Shown here one piece after another: positions 34,674 to 44,858 of a stretch of DNA of 64,000 nt. The translations under genes and the position numbers were made by a program. How positions within the stretch are numbered: the stretch's first letter is position 1; every line of letters begins with the position of its first letter. The stretch covers positions 75,004,919-75,068,918 of the forward strand of contig CM057464.1 in assembly GCA_030035585.1 (NCBI GenBank), in the 5' to 3' direction. Below the pieces are notes generated by a model, which was not told the origin of the DNA, did not search any database, and worked only from the letters and a program-made list of their open reading frames with translations. This stretch comes from Dugong dugon (lineage: Eukaryota; Chordata; Mammalia; Sirenia; Dugongidae).

Positions 34674-35440
34674 GGAGTTTGCTAAGATGACAGCTCTATG
34701 TAGCATTTAGTTAGGTTAAAATGCCCAAGATGACAGAAAAGTCACACAGCTTTCTAAAATGGACAAGCCCTGAAAAAGGAACCCTGTTTGAACAGTTCAT
34801 TTACCTTCCAGCCAACGACAAACTTACCCAGTAAGGCATGTAATTGTGTCTGGAGGCAAATTGCGGCCAAGCCCAAGAAGAAAATTCATCACTTTCTGGA
34901 GTGGCTTTAAAAATTAAAATTAGGAAAGATGCTCCATGAAAAACTAGCTACTTCATTGGACAACAAGTTTAAGCAGACTAAGAAAATATCACTGTTTAAC
35001 TTTTTATTTATAGGACAGGAGTCTTTAACAACTGAAATGTTGATTATCTTAAAGGATCTCCAGAAAGAAATTAGTTAAGAGAACTTTTTCCCCAATGTTT
35101 TTTGATTGTGGCTTTTTGCAATGGGGGCTGGGTAAATGACTAAAGCATTGTGAGGTTGTGTTTCTGTGTCCTCCAGATAAGAATTATTAATATAGCCAAT
35201 CATAGTATTATCCCTGCTTTCTGACAGCATCTAATCTGAAGCAAAACTCTGCTTCCTTGAACCCTCCTCAAAGTCACCTAAGACAAGCCCAAATCCTGTG
35301 ATAAATCCTTCCTAACACTCTCTTTACTAAGACACCCCACAGTTCCCCATGAGGTGGCGTTGCCCTTCTACAAGTCAATAAACTCAGACTTTCTTCAACT
35401 ACAGGTGTATTCCTGGTGGTCTCTGGTTAGAGGGCATTGA
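34674..35440 (+). mobile_element. Possible ERV LTR
   Basis: The text has the feel of an ERV LTR: 'ggttaaaatgcccaagatga' and 'aagccctgaaaaaggaaccc' early, then 'gtcaataaactcagactttc', a polyadenylation-type signal, followed by 'ttcctggtggtctctgg'. I cannot name a family and the edges are approximate. Confidence 0.35.
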
Positions 35441-35641
35441 CAATGTAATAATAGATAAAAGTGCTAGCACATTGTTATCGTTCACCTCCCTTGGGCTGTG
35501 TACACACATATCCCCCCAAAAGCTGCTTGATGGGGAAAATTCAGACCAATTTCCTTCTTCTAAGATTCACTCCTAATCATTCTTTAAAACGGGAAAAAAT
35601 CATTCATCGATGTATATTTGTCTGTCTCTAAGGAGAATTCT

Positions 35642-36013
35642 GGGTTCCTGGTGGCGCAAATGCTTTGCTCTAGGCTACTAATCTAAAGGTTCCAGTTTGA
35701 ACGACCCAGTGTCACTGCAGGAGAAAGGCCTGACGATCTGCTTCTGCAAAGATTGCTGTTGTCCTCAGGTGCCGTCAAGTCGATGTTTGACTAATAAAGA
35801 CCTGAAGTGACAGAACTGCCTCATAGGATTTTCTTGGCTGTAATCTTTATGGAAGCCAATTGTCAGGTCTTTTTCCTGTGGAGCCACTAGGTGGTTCGAA
35901 CCACCAAGCTTTCAGTTAGCAGTCTTGAAAACCCTATGGAGCAATTCTACTCTGTAACACATGGGGTTGCCATTCATCACAATTGACTCAATGGCAATAG
36001 GTTTGGTTTTGGT
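35642..36013 (+). mobile_element. AfroSINE, long form, split by an inverted AfroSINE
   Basis: The head 'tgggttcctggtggcgcaaa' to 'ttctgcaaagatt' and, after the inner copy, 'cttgaaaaccctatggagca' to 'caataggtttggttttgg'. The whole is flanked by taaggaga(a/g)ttct (35629-35641, 36014-36026), 13 bp with one mismatch. Confidence 0.9.
35755..35920 (-). mobile_element. AfroSINE, long form, nested
   Basis: 'ctcaggtgccgtcaagtcga', 'ctgtaatctttatggaagcc' and 'accaccaagctttcagttag' lie in the opposite orientation inside the outer copy. The head beyond 'gttagca' is missing. Confidence 0.85.
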
Positions 36014-36194
36014 TAAGGAGAGTTCTAGGCCATTCTCTTCTCCCCTGGGGACCCCTTTACCCCACATAGGGAACGGGAGAACCAAAAATAACTGAAAAAT
36101 ACTTGAAAGACAAAACCGGTCTACATAATAAATAGTTGAGCTGGAGCAGATAGGGGAAGAAAGGGAAAGAGAGAGTCTACATAAATTGGGTTTA

Positions 36195-36422
36195 TAGTTG
36201 TTAGGTGCTGCTGAGTCGATTTCAACTCATTCTGGCCCCATATGACAGAGTAGAACACCCCCGTAGGGTTTCCAAGGCTGTAATCTTTACTGGAGCAGAT
36301 CTCCAACTTTTTCTCCTTAAAAGAAATTCAAATCTTTCCCATCATTTTCTGGGTGGGTTCGAACCATCAACCTTTCAGTTAGCATCTTAACACTTTAACC
36401 ACTGCACCACCAGGGCTTCTTC
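36195..36422 (-). mobile_element. AfroSINE, long form, first of a chain of three
   Basis: 'gctgctgagtcgatttcaac', 'ctgtaatctttactggagca' and 'ctgcaccaccagggcttctt'. It is flanked by aaattgggttta (36183-36194) and aaactgggttta (36423-36434). Confidence 0.9.
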
Positions 36423-36434
36423 AAACTGGGTTTA

Positions 36435-36592
36435 AACCAAAACCAAAAAACCAAACCTGTTGCCGACACATAGCGACCCTATAGGACAGAGTAGAACTGC
36501 CCCATAGGGTTTCCAAGGAGTGGCTTGTGGATTTGAACTGCTGATCTTTTGGTTAGCAGCCGAGTTCTTAACCACTGCACCACCAGGTCTCC
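36435..36592 (-). mobile_element. AfroSINE, short form, second of the chain
   Basis: 'ccaaacctgttgccgacaca', 'ttccaaggagtggcttgtgg' and 'accaccaggtctcc'. It is flanked by aaactgggttta (36423-36434) and aaattgggttta (36593-36604). Confidence 0.95.
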
Positions 36593-36604
36593 AAATTGGG
36601 TTTA

Positions 36605-36668
36605 CCAAAAAAAACCCAACCCGTTGCCTTCCAGTAGATTCCAACTCATAGCAACCCTTAACCACTGG
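36605..36668 (-). mobile_element. AfroSINE, internally deleted, third of the chain
   Basis: The tail 'cccaacccgttgccttccag' to 'tcatagcaaccct' passes straight into head text 'taaccactgggta'; the middle of about 90 bp is absent. Confidence 0.8.
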
Positions 36669-36974
36669 GTAGAAGGGGCCAATTTTGGAGTCAGGAAAAA
36701 GAGAGACTTTGGGGAGCTGCAGTATGTGGAGAAATTGGATGTGAAAAAGATGGGGAAAATAATTTTTAGAAGGTCTTCCTATCAGCCTTCCCTTTCCTGT
36801 TCTTAAAACAAAAACAATTTGATCTTTTTGGGAAAGATTTCTATTTCTTTTAATTATTTTTATCATTGTTGGTCTATTTCTTTAAATGTTGCTCCCCTAG
36901 TGATTGTGCCATGTGACAGATGAGCATTGTACAAGTTACATTTAAAAGTTGGCTCAGAGGTCCCTAGTTTATTG

Positions 36975-37135
36975 CTTAGTGTGTACTGAGTTTCTGTGAA
37001 GGGTGATGGAAAAATTAAGAAATGGATAAGGGTGATTGTGGCACAAAATGATGAATGTAATCAATGTCAATGAATGTAATCAACTGTATAAATAAAAATG
37101 GTTCAAATGGTAAATGTTTAGTTAACTAGTATGTT
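36975..37135 (+). mobile_element. L1M 3' end
   Basis: 'tgaagggtgatggaaaaatt', 'gcacaaaatgatgaatgtaa', 'ggttcaaatggtaaatgttt' and 'tatgtttcactacaatacat' follow the 3' end of old L1M elements, then a T/A-run. Confidence 0.7.
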
Positions 37136-37309
37136 TCACTACAATACATTTTTTTTTTTAAAAAGGATGCCTGGTTTTTGTCCCTGTCCTAGCCTCTCTC
37201 CTCACCTCACCCCTGCTTTCTCATGCTTATATCCACCATGGCATTTAAAGTGGGAGAGGAGAGATAGAATGTTGTACAACATTAAACTGCTGTGATATTT
37301 TTGTTATCA

Positions 37310-37445
37310 CATCTGTCTCCCTACTAAAATGTTATTTTCTCAAGGGTGGGGACTAGATCCTATTTATTTTATCCCCTTTATCCTGCACAGTGCCTAGCAT
37401 GAGGTAGACAGTCAACATACTTTCTTTAATCAAATAAGTGTCATC
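37310..37445 (+). mobile_element. L2 3' end
   Basis: 'tctccctactaaaatgttat', 'tcaagggtggggactagatc' and 'cacagtgcctagcatgaggt' are the L2 3' end in forward orientation. Confidence 0.8.
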
Positions 37446-37638
37446 TGGTCTCTTGCTCCAGCCATCACCAACTGCTCTGTCACTAACAAAGTATTGTTAA
37501 GGTACCCACATCCTGTCAACCAGAAAATACTGGTAATTCCCTCTCCTGACTATTTCCGGCATTTCTCTTTTTCTTTTATTTCCCAATTCAGGCCCTCTTG
37601 TTAGAGTAATAATTATTAATTCCATTCATAGGCACTCC

Positions 37639-37846
37639 AAGGAGCCCTGGTGGTACAATAGTTAAATGCTTGGCTAGTACCTGAAAGGTTGGTGGTTTGA
37701 ACCCACCCAGCAGCTCCACAGGAGAAAAGACCTGGTCATCTGCTTTCATAAAGATTATAGCCAAGAAAACCCTATGGAGCAGTTCTACTCTGTCGCGTGG
37801 GGTCACTATGTGTCAGAATCAACTCAACAACACCCATCAACAACAT
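37639..37846 (+). mobile_element. AfroSINE, long form
   Basis: 'ggagccctggtggtacaata', 'tggtcatctgctttcataaa', 'agttctactctgtcgcgtgg' and the tail 'aatcaactcaacaacaccc'. Complete. Confidence 0.95.
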
Positions 37847-38047
37847 AGACACTTCACTAAGCCCTTATTTATAGTCATTATTTTTACTATCCCTCACAAT
37901 GATTCTGAGAGGTAAGCATCATTTTGCCCATTTTAAGGTTAGAAAACTGAGACTTGGAGATGTTTTGTGAATTGCCTAAAACATACCTAGTAAGTAATGA
38001 GACTGGGACCTAAACCCCAGCTCCCACTGGGTCTGACTTTTCACTGT
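37847..38047 (-). mobile_element. MIR
   Basis: 'tgattctgagaggtaagcat', 'aggttagaaaactgagactt' and 'gacctaaaccccagctccca' are reversed MIR text. Confidence 0.75.
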
Positions 38048-38094
38048 TTACTGTGAAGAACAAAGTGAATCTCATTCAAAATCCTTCAGTCAGG

Positions 38095-38445
38095 TCCTAA
38101 TTTGTGTTATCAGACTTACTTTCCATCATCTTCCTAAAACTCCAGCTAATGAGACCACTCAGTATTCTCTTAATGAGAGAGAACTTCGCTCCTACTGTTG
38201 CCTCCCCCTGCTGCTCAGCCCCCTCACACTGCATCCTGTTCCACCCAAACATCTTTGATGGTCCAACTCAAATGCTTACTCTGTCACAAGGTCATCTCTG
38301 CTTTTCCCACCCCTCCGTTGGCAGTGATCTTGCTTCTTTCTCACATTTCATTTGGACCTCTTTCATAACGCATGTTACATTCTGCCTCATATGAGAGTTA
38401 TTCTGATGCACATCTTTTACTTTATCTATCTGTACCTTTCAGCTG
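38095..38445 (+). mobile_element. L2 fragment
   Basis: 'tttgatggtccaactcaaat gcttac', 'cacaaggtcatctctgcttt' and 'ttttactttatctatctgta' resemble the L2 region upstream of its 3' end. Diverged. Confidence 0.55.
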
Positions 38446-38454
38446 GGCATAATA

Positions 38455-38700
38455 ATAGCAAACACATAAGACACTTACTAGGTACCTGGGAATATTCTAA
38501 GCACTTAGCATATATTAAGTAAGTGAATTCATATAATTATTCCATAAGGTATGTACTGTGTTACTCTTCCTCTCTGTTTTGCAGATGAGGAAACTGAGGT
38601 GCAGAGAGGTCAGTAAATTTGCCTGGGGTCACACCAATGAGTAGCTGTGACAGGGCTTGCACTCAGGTGATCCAGCACCTCTGTCCATGCCATGAACCAT
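38455..38700 (-). mobile_element. MIR, nearly full length
   Basis: 'cacttactaggtacctggga', 'cagatgaggaaactgaggtg' and 'ggtcacaccaatgagtagct' are reversed MIR text in order. Confidence 0.85.
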
Positions 38701-38963
38701 TAGCAAGATCTCAAATATGTGTTTGCTGAGTCAAAGAAAGAATGTGCACACAACTAAATGAGTGCATTGTAAAATTCACTAAACCGATTACACTGTTTGG
38801 TTTACTTGACATCCAATTGTCCCAAACTCATGACATTAGGAAGAATTTTTATGTATTCATCATTCACTTTTTTAACTGATTCAACAACTCTCTTCTGGAG
38901 ACTATATGCCAGGCCCAAGGCTAGAAGCTACATGAGTTTGTGCCCTCAAGAGTTCACAGCCAT

Positions 38964-40791
38964 AAATAAATGGGGCCTCATACAAGTTAAAAACTTGTGT
39001 TCATCAAAAGACTTTATAGAGAAATTGAAAAGACCTGCTACCAACTGGGAGAATATCTTCAGAAACCACATATCCAGTAAGAATCTAATAACAAAAATAT
39101 ATATAAAACGTCAACAACTTAACAACAAAAAGACAAATAACCCAATCATAAAATGGGCAAAGGACTTAAATAGACATTTCACCAAAGAGGACTTTCAAAT
39201 GGCCATCAAACATGAAAAGATACTCAAACTCATTAGCCATTAGAGAGATGCAAGTCAAAACCACAATGAGAGACCATTTCACTCCCTCTAAGATGGCTAA
39301 GATTTAAAAAAGAAAAACAGAAAATAACAAAAATTGGTGAGGAAGTGGGGAAATTTGAACCTTGTCCATTGCTGGTAGAAATGCCAAATGGAACAAACCT
39401 TATGGAAAACAGCATGGCAGTTCCTCAAAAAAACTAAAAATAGAACTACCATATGACCCAGCAATTCCACTCATAGATATATACCTAAAAGACTTGAAGG
39501 CAGAGACTCAAAAAGAGACACCTACACCAACATTCATTGCAGCACTATTTACAACAGCCAAAATGTGGAAACAACCTACATGTCCATCAGCACATGAATG
39601 GATAAACAAAATGTGGTACATACATACAATGGAATACTACTCAGCCTGTTGGAGAAATGAAGTCTTGATACATACTACAATATGGGTGGAGCTTGAAGAC
39701 ACTATGCTGAGCGAAACGAGCCAATTACAAAAGGACAAATTTGGTATGATCTCACTTATATAAAAAAGACAAGAAAAGGCAAATGTATGGAGAGCAAAGT
39801 TTATTGGTGGTTACCAAAGGCAGGAGGGAGGGGAAAAGGAGGGATTAATGGTGATGGAAAAATCACATTGATTAAGGGCAGGGTTGCACAGCCAATTATT
39901 ATAATTGCTGCCAGTAAGTAGTATACCTGTAAAAAGTTGAACTGGCAAAAGTTGTGTGATAGATATATTTACAACAACAATAAAAAAGAGTAGCTACTGA
40001 GGCTGCTTACGTACAACTAAAAACCTAATGGGATTTGGTTCCTTGGTTTGGAAGTTTTGGGTCATGGTTTCATGGGACATCCCAGTTAATCGGCCTACTA
40101 ATGTGTTTCTGTTCTACTTCCTAGTTTGTTGCATAGTGCCTGGAGTCTTAAAAAGCTTGCAAGCAGCCATCCAAGGCAGGACAATTGGTCTGTATTTGCC
40201 TGGAGCAACAGAGGAAGAAGACTCAGGAATAGAAGGAGGATATGGAATGTGTGGCTAATTGCCTCGATGAACAACTGTCTCCTTTGCCATGTCACCAAAA
40301 GAACAAGATTGATCAGAGATTCTACAGAAGAATCCTGTTCAAAGGGGGAAAAATGTGGAGCAGAATTTTAAATTCTCATGGACTCCAGACTTTCTGGAGC
40401 CATGGGGGCTGAATAAACACCTGAAACTATTGCCCTGAGATAATCTTCAAAACGTAAACAAAAAAGATCCCCTGAAGTCTTCTTAAAACCAAACAAAAGT
40501 TTAGCTTAAGTAATTAAAATGTCTGCCTTGAGCATTATGCTCTTTCAAGAACTATCTATATGAGATCAAAGTGACAAGAGCAACTTGAAAGATTAGATAG
40601 GAGCCTTAGATATCAGTGAGTATGTGTTAATGGAGGAGGAACAAGTCAGAAAAGGAGAGTGAGAATGGTGGCACAACTCAAAGAATGTGATCGACGTCAC
40701 TGAATTGTACATGTAGAAACAGTTAAATTGGTGTATGTTTTGCTGTGTATATTCTCAATAGCAACATCAAATTAAAAAAATAAATAAAATT
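38964..40791 (+). mobile_element. 5'-truncated L1 with 14-bp target duplication
   Basis: ORF2 C-terminal part (about 38985-39765), a 3' UTR with 'gagtcttaaaaagcttgcaa', 'ggggaaaaatgtggagcaga' and 'cactgaattgtacatgtaga', and an A-rich end (aaaaaaataaataaaat). It is flanked by gagttcacagccat (38950-38963) and gagtttacagccat (40792-40805). It belongs to a different 3'-end subfamily from the 12-kb copies. Confidence 0.9.
38985..39765 (+). pseudogene. L1 ORF2p C-terminal remnant
   Basis: Two frames (to 39243 and from 39362) carry the L1 C-terminal text: [40 protein letters not shown], then LPYDPAIPLIDIYLKDLKAE and EYYSACWRNEVLIHTTIWVE. The protein is 5'-truncated with a frame break between the two parts, and ends at the usual position before the UTR. 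Confidence 0.85.
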
Positions 40792-40867
40792 GAGTTTACA
40801 GCCATGCAGTGAGAGGAGCTTGCAGGCATCTGCCATTTGCGTTGGGGTTGGTTGTGCAGAAACACAG

Positions 40868-41536
40868 TCTCTTAGTTATCTAGTGCTGCTGTAACAGATA
40901 TACCACAAGTAGATGGCTTTAACAAACTTATTCTCTCACAGTCTAGGAGGCTAGAAGTCGGAATTCAGGGCACCCACTCCAGGGGAAGATTTTCTCTCTC
41001 AGTCTGCTCTGTGGGAAGGTTCTTGTCTTCAGTCTTTCCCTGGGTCTAGGAGTTTCTCAGTACAGGGACGGCAGGTCCAAAGGACACACTATGCTCCTGA
41101 CTCTTCTTTCTTGGTGGTATGTCCTCTCTGCTCGATTCTTTTAGATCTCAAAAGATATTGACTCAAAATACAACATAATCCTGTAGATTGTGTCCTGCCT
41201 TATTAGCATAACTGCCTCTAATCCTGCCTCATTAACATCATAGGGGTTAAAATTTACAACAAAAACCGTTGCCATTGAGTCTATTCTAGCTCATAGTGAC
41301 CCTTAGGACAGAGTAGAACTGCTCCATGGGGTTTCTAAGGAGCAGCTGGTGGATCAAACTGCCGGCGTTTTGGTTAGCAGCCGAGCTGTTAACCACTGTG
41401 CCGCCAGGGCTCCAGGATTTACAACACATAGGATAATTACATCAAATCACAAAATGGAGAACAACCACACATACTGTGAATCATAGCCTAGCCAAGTTGA
41501 CATACATTTTGGGGGAACACAATTCAATCCATAACA
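40868..41536 (-). mobile_element. LTR, MaLR-type, afrotherian subfamily, split by AfroSINE
   Basis: The family text runs from 'cttagttatctagtgctgct' to 'ggaacacaattcaatccata'. An AfroSINE at 41261 interrupts it. I could not confirm the 5-bp duplication. The interior matches the copy at 6595 closely. Confidence 0.85.
41261..41416 (-). mobile_element. AfroSINE, short form, inside the LTR
   Basis: A complete copy flanked by atttacaac (41252-41260 and 41417-41425). Confidence 0.95.
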
Positions 41537-41563
41537 CATGGTATCTGGGACTTCATAACTATA

Positions 41564-41622
41564 AAACCAAAACCAAACCCATTGCCTCAAGTTGATTCCA
41601 CCACGCTACCAGGGCTCCTTTT
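41564..41622 (-). mobile_element. Miniature AfroSINE (59 bp) with target duplication
   Basis: The tail 'ccaaacccattgcctcaagt tgattcca' joins directly to the head 'ccacgctaccagggctcc'. It is flanked by ataactata (41555-41563 and 41623-41631). Confidence 0.9.
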
Positions 41623-41667
41623 ATAACTATACTTGGTTTATTTCTGGTGTGAACTATGGACAAAAGC

Positions 41668-41892
41668 AGTGGTTCTTAACCTGTGGTGATCTCCTCCCCT
41701 ATCTGGGAACATTTGGCACTGTCTGGAGACATTTTTGGTGTCACAACTGAGAGTCTGGATGCTACTGACATCAGGTGGGTGGAAGCCAGGGATGTTGCTA
41801 AACATCCTGCAATGCACAGGCTGGCCCCCATAGCAAATAGTTATATGGCCCAAAATGTCAATAGTGCCAAGGCTGAGACACCCTATACTAGT
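41668..41892 (+). mobile_element. MER20 (hAT-Charlie DNA transposon)
   Basis: 'gcagtggttcttaacctgtg', 'ggaacatttggcactgtctg', 'ctaaacatcctgcaatgcac' and 'aatgtcaatagtgccaaggc' match MER20 as I recall it, at about its full 219 bp. Confidence 0.85.
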
Positions 41893-42602
41893 AAGATATC
41901 CCTTGGCCAAAGACAACTAAAAAGTCCCCAATAATAGGTAACCTCTCAGACTCTTCAAAGAAAAGGCCCGTGTAAAATTACCAAAAAAAAAAAAAAAAAA
42001 AACCTAAACCACAGCAAGGATAAGAAACACAGCACACACTCCAAAATAAAATCAAGTTTGAAATACTCCTTGAATCTGCAGTAGCATTTAGCAAATTAAT
42101 CTAATTACCAGGAGTTTTGTAAATGCTGTCAGTGGCACTGCTGTTCTGAAAGGAAGAAAATTTGATTTCCAGCCTCCTCCAGAAATTCACTTAGGAAAAT
42201 CTATTTTCTCTTTAGATATCATTGCGTGCTACAGGGCTGAGGTTGGAGAATGAGAAACTGCTTAATCTAAGATAAAATAGGACTTTTAATCTTGAGGTGC
42301 ACAGGGTTCCTGTCTTAGGAATACCCACTTCATTTTAGAGTTTCAATAAGAACTCAATGACCAGTTCCTGTAGACCAGGGCTCCAGTGAGAGGGACAAGA
42401 TGGCAGGCCAACCCTCTTCCTGGCTGCACAGGGCCCCAGCGTGGCCTGCCTTGGGCTCTTCAGGACCCTAAAAGGGGTTCCTAAAAGATCCTGGGGTGGG
42501 AGATGAATTGCCCCACTCTCCTTCTTTTTCCAAAATACCCCTAAATCATGATGGGAAAGAAAGCCCTCAGTCTCCTGGGGGACAAAAGGAAGCACCAGAA
42601 TG
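41893..42602. other. Unassigned; one A-run
   Basis: A 20-base A-run lies at 41983-42002. No other repeat is recognised. The minus frame 42335-42613 has no familiar domain. Confidence 0.35.
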
Positions 42603-42767
42603 ATTGTGTTCAAATTCCAGTTATACTATTTATTAGCTATGTGTCCTTGGACAAGTTACTCAGCCTTTCTCTACCTTAATTTTGTCATCTGTAAAATGGG
42701 GGACAATAACCACCTCATCAGGTTCTTGTGGGTATTAAATAAATTAATATAGGTGAATCACTTAGAA
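42603..42767 (+). mobile_element. MIR, split by AfroSINE (continues 43036-43090)
   Basis: 'gctatgtgtccttggacaag', 'gtcatctgtaaaatggggga' and 'gggtattaaataaattaata', then after the SINE 'gcacttagaagagttccttg', complete a MIR. Confidence 0.8.
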
Positions 42768-43035
42768 AGGAGTCCTGGTGCCACAATGGTTGAGAGCTTG
42801 GCTGCTAACCTTAAGACCGGTGGTTTGAACCCACCAGCTGCTTCGAAGGAGAAAAGGCCTGGCAATCTGCTCCCATAAAGATGCCAAACCAAAACCAAAT
42901 CCGTTGCCGTCAAGTTCATTCTGACTCATAGTGACCCTATAAAGATTATAGCCTAGGAAACCCTATGGGCAGTTCTACTCTGTCCTATGGGGTCTCTATG
43001 AGTTAGAATTGACTGGACAGCACACAATAACAAAG
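42768..43035 (+). mobile_element. AfroSINE, long form, carrying a nested AfroSINE
   Basis: 'ggagtcctggtgccacaatg' to 'gaattgactggacagcacac', interrupted at 42883. It is flanked by cacttagaa (42759-42767 and 43036-43044), a target inside a MIR. Confidence 0.9.
42883..42938 (-). mobile_element. 5'-truncated AfroSINE nested in an AfroSINE
   Basis: Only the tail part 'aaatccgttgccgtcaagtt' to 'catagtgaccct' is present, flanked by ataaagat (42875-42882 and 42939-42946). Confidence 0.9.
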
Positions 43036-43149
43036 CACTTAGAAGAGTTCCTTGCACACAGGAAGGGCTGTGTTAATCTTAGTTATTATCAACAAGGTGT
43101 TAGTCTATTGAAGGAAGAGGCCACATCTCATTCCTGTGGATTTCCCTGA

Positions 43150-43182
43150 GTCGGAATTGACTCGATGGTAATGGGTTTGGTA
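43150..43182 (+). mobile_element. AfroSINE tail fragment
   Basis: 'tgagtcggaattgactcgat ggtaatgggtttgg' is the 3' tail only. Confidence 0.85.
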
Positions 43183-43193
43183 GTACTGGTTTA

Positions 43194-43333
43194 CCCTTTG
43201 CCATCGAGTTGATTCTGACTCATAGCGATCCTATAGAACAGAGTAGAAGTGCCCCATAGGATTTCCAAGGAGCGGCTGGTGTATTTGAACTGCCAACCTT
43301 TTGGTTAGCAGCCAAGCTCTCAACTACTGTGCC
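43194..43333 (-). mobile_element. AfroSINE, short form, head end incomplete
   Basis: 'tttgccatcgagttgattct', 'ttccaaggagcggctggtgt' and 'ggttagcagccaagctctca'. It lies tail to tail with 43150-43182, about 11 bp apart. Confidence 0.9.
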
Positions 43334-43554
43334 TAGTACAATGCCTGTGTTACTCTCAGAATATGTTACAATGATTAAACTCCCAAATGATTTTGCTTTG
43401 ATTTGATGTTGAAATTTACTCAAGGAGCTGTCTATTGAAAGTTGATATTATCTTGAATTTTTGCCTAGTCTGATTAAAGAAACTTAGAAAATCCACACTG
43501 ATAGAGATTCCTGAAAAAACATTTACAGAAGGAAAGATGCAGTGTATGTTTTTC

Positions 43555-43660
43555 CAACACAAGTAAAAACAGACCTTGGTTCAAGCATAGGTCTGCCTCT
43601 TACAAGGTCTATGACTTAAGTATGATCCGTAAACACTCTAAGCTTCAGCATTCACTTTAA
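43555..43660 (+). mobile_element. MIR fragment
   Basis: 'gaccttggttcaagcatagg tctgcctcttacaaggtcta tgact' resembles the MIR head and core. Short and diverged. Confidence 0.5.
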
Positions 43661-44088
43661 AAAAAGAAAAAAAAAAATTAGAACACTGAAGCCAAAATAA
43701 ACGCTAGCTATTAATATTATTGTGAATTACAGACATGTCAACCAAAGACCAGGAGGTTACAATATAACCAGCTTCAAGAATACTTCCCCTCCACCTTAGC
43801 CACTATGTACATCTGTCACTAGATAGTCTGAGAATTTTTTTCAAATATATTTAGTGTTAAAATCAAAAGAAAACCTCACAGAAACTTAGATTTAATACTT
43901 AAAAAAATGTTTTAAATTGTTTTGGTTAGTATGGAGAAAAGGAACTGATAAGTGTCCTTATAAGGTTGGGGTGTGGGAATGGGAGAGTGGGATGGGAGAA
44001 AAAATATCAAAGTATTTTCTAGTATTCATCGTGATTTCTTTTTTGACCCATGTGCTAATATTTATTTTTATTTCCTTTTATTGAGCTG
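43661..44088. other. Unassigned, AT-rich
   Basis: No repeat is recognised other than short A-runs at 43662-43678. Confidence 0.3.
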
Positions 44089-44126
44089 TTGTTGGGTGCT
44101 GTTCAGTCATTCTGACTCATAACAAC

Positions 44127-44652
44127 TGTTATGGATAGTATTGTGTTCCCCCAAAAAATGTGTAGCAACTTGGCTAGGCCTTGATTCACAGTATTGTGTG
44201 GTTGTCCACTATTTTGTGATCTGATGTGATTATCCTATGTGTTGTAAATCCTAACCTCTATGATGTTAACGAGGCAGGATTAGAGGAAGTTATGTTAATG
44301 AGGCAGGACACAATCTACAGAACTAGGTTATATCTTGAGTCAATCTCTTTTGAGATATGAAAAAGAGAAAGAAGCAGAGAGGAGGGTAAACCCATACCAC
44401 CAAGAAAGAAGAGCCAAGAGAAGAGCGCATCCATTGGACCTGGGGTCCCTGGCCCAAGAAACTCCTAGATCCAGGGGAAGATTGATGACAAAGACCTTTC
44501 CCTAAAGCCAACAGACAGAGAAAGCCTTCCCCTGGAGCTACCACCCTGAATTCAGATTTTTAGCCTCCTAGATTGTGAGAGAATTAATTTCTGTTTGTTA
44601 ACGCCATCCATCTGTGGTATTTCTGTTACAGCAGCACTAGATAACTAAGACA
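44127..44652 (+). mobile_element. Solo LTR, MaLR-type, afrotherian subfamily, full length
   Basis: It runs from tgttatggatag to taactaagaca, 526 bp, with a perfect 5-bp duplication ACAAC (44122-44126 and 44653-44657). It appears to be a complete LTR with a TATA-like 'gatatgaaaaag' about two-fifths along. Confidence 0.9.
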
Positions 44653-44697
44653 ACAACTCCATGTGACAAAGCAGAACTGCGCCATACGGTTTTCTAG

Positions 44698-44858
44698 GCT
44701 GGTGGTGCAGTGGTTAAGAGCTTAGCTGCTAGCCAAAAGACTGGCAGTTCAAATCCACCAGCCACTCCTTCGAAACCCTATGGGGCAGTTCTACTCTGTC
44801 CTTTACGGTCACTCTGAGTTGGAATTGACTCAGCGGCAGTAGGTTTGGGTTTTTTTGG
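44698..44858 (+). mobile_element. AfroSINE, short form, nested
   Basis: 'ggtggtgcagtggttaagag', B-box-like 'ggcagttcaaatcc', and the tail 'cagcggcagtaggtttgggt' followed by a T/G-run. It sits inside the outer minus-strand AfroSINE. Confidence 0.95.

Noticed and set aside
36432-36866. 144-codon minus-strand open frame.
   Set aside because: More than half is AfroSINE sequence; the peptide 'VVKNSAANQKISSSNP' type text recurs wherever this SINE is translated.
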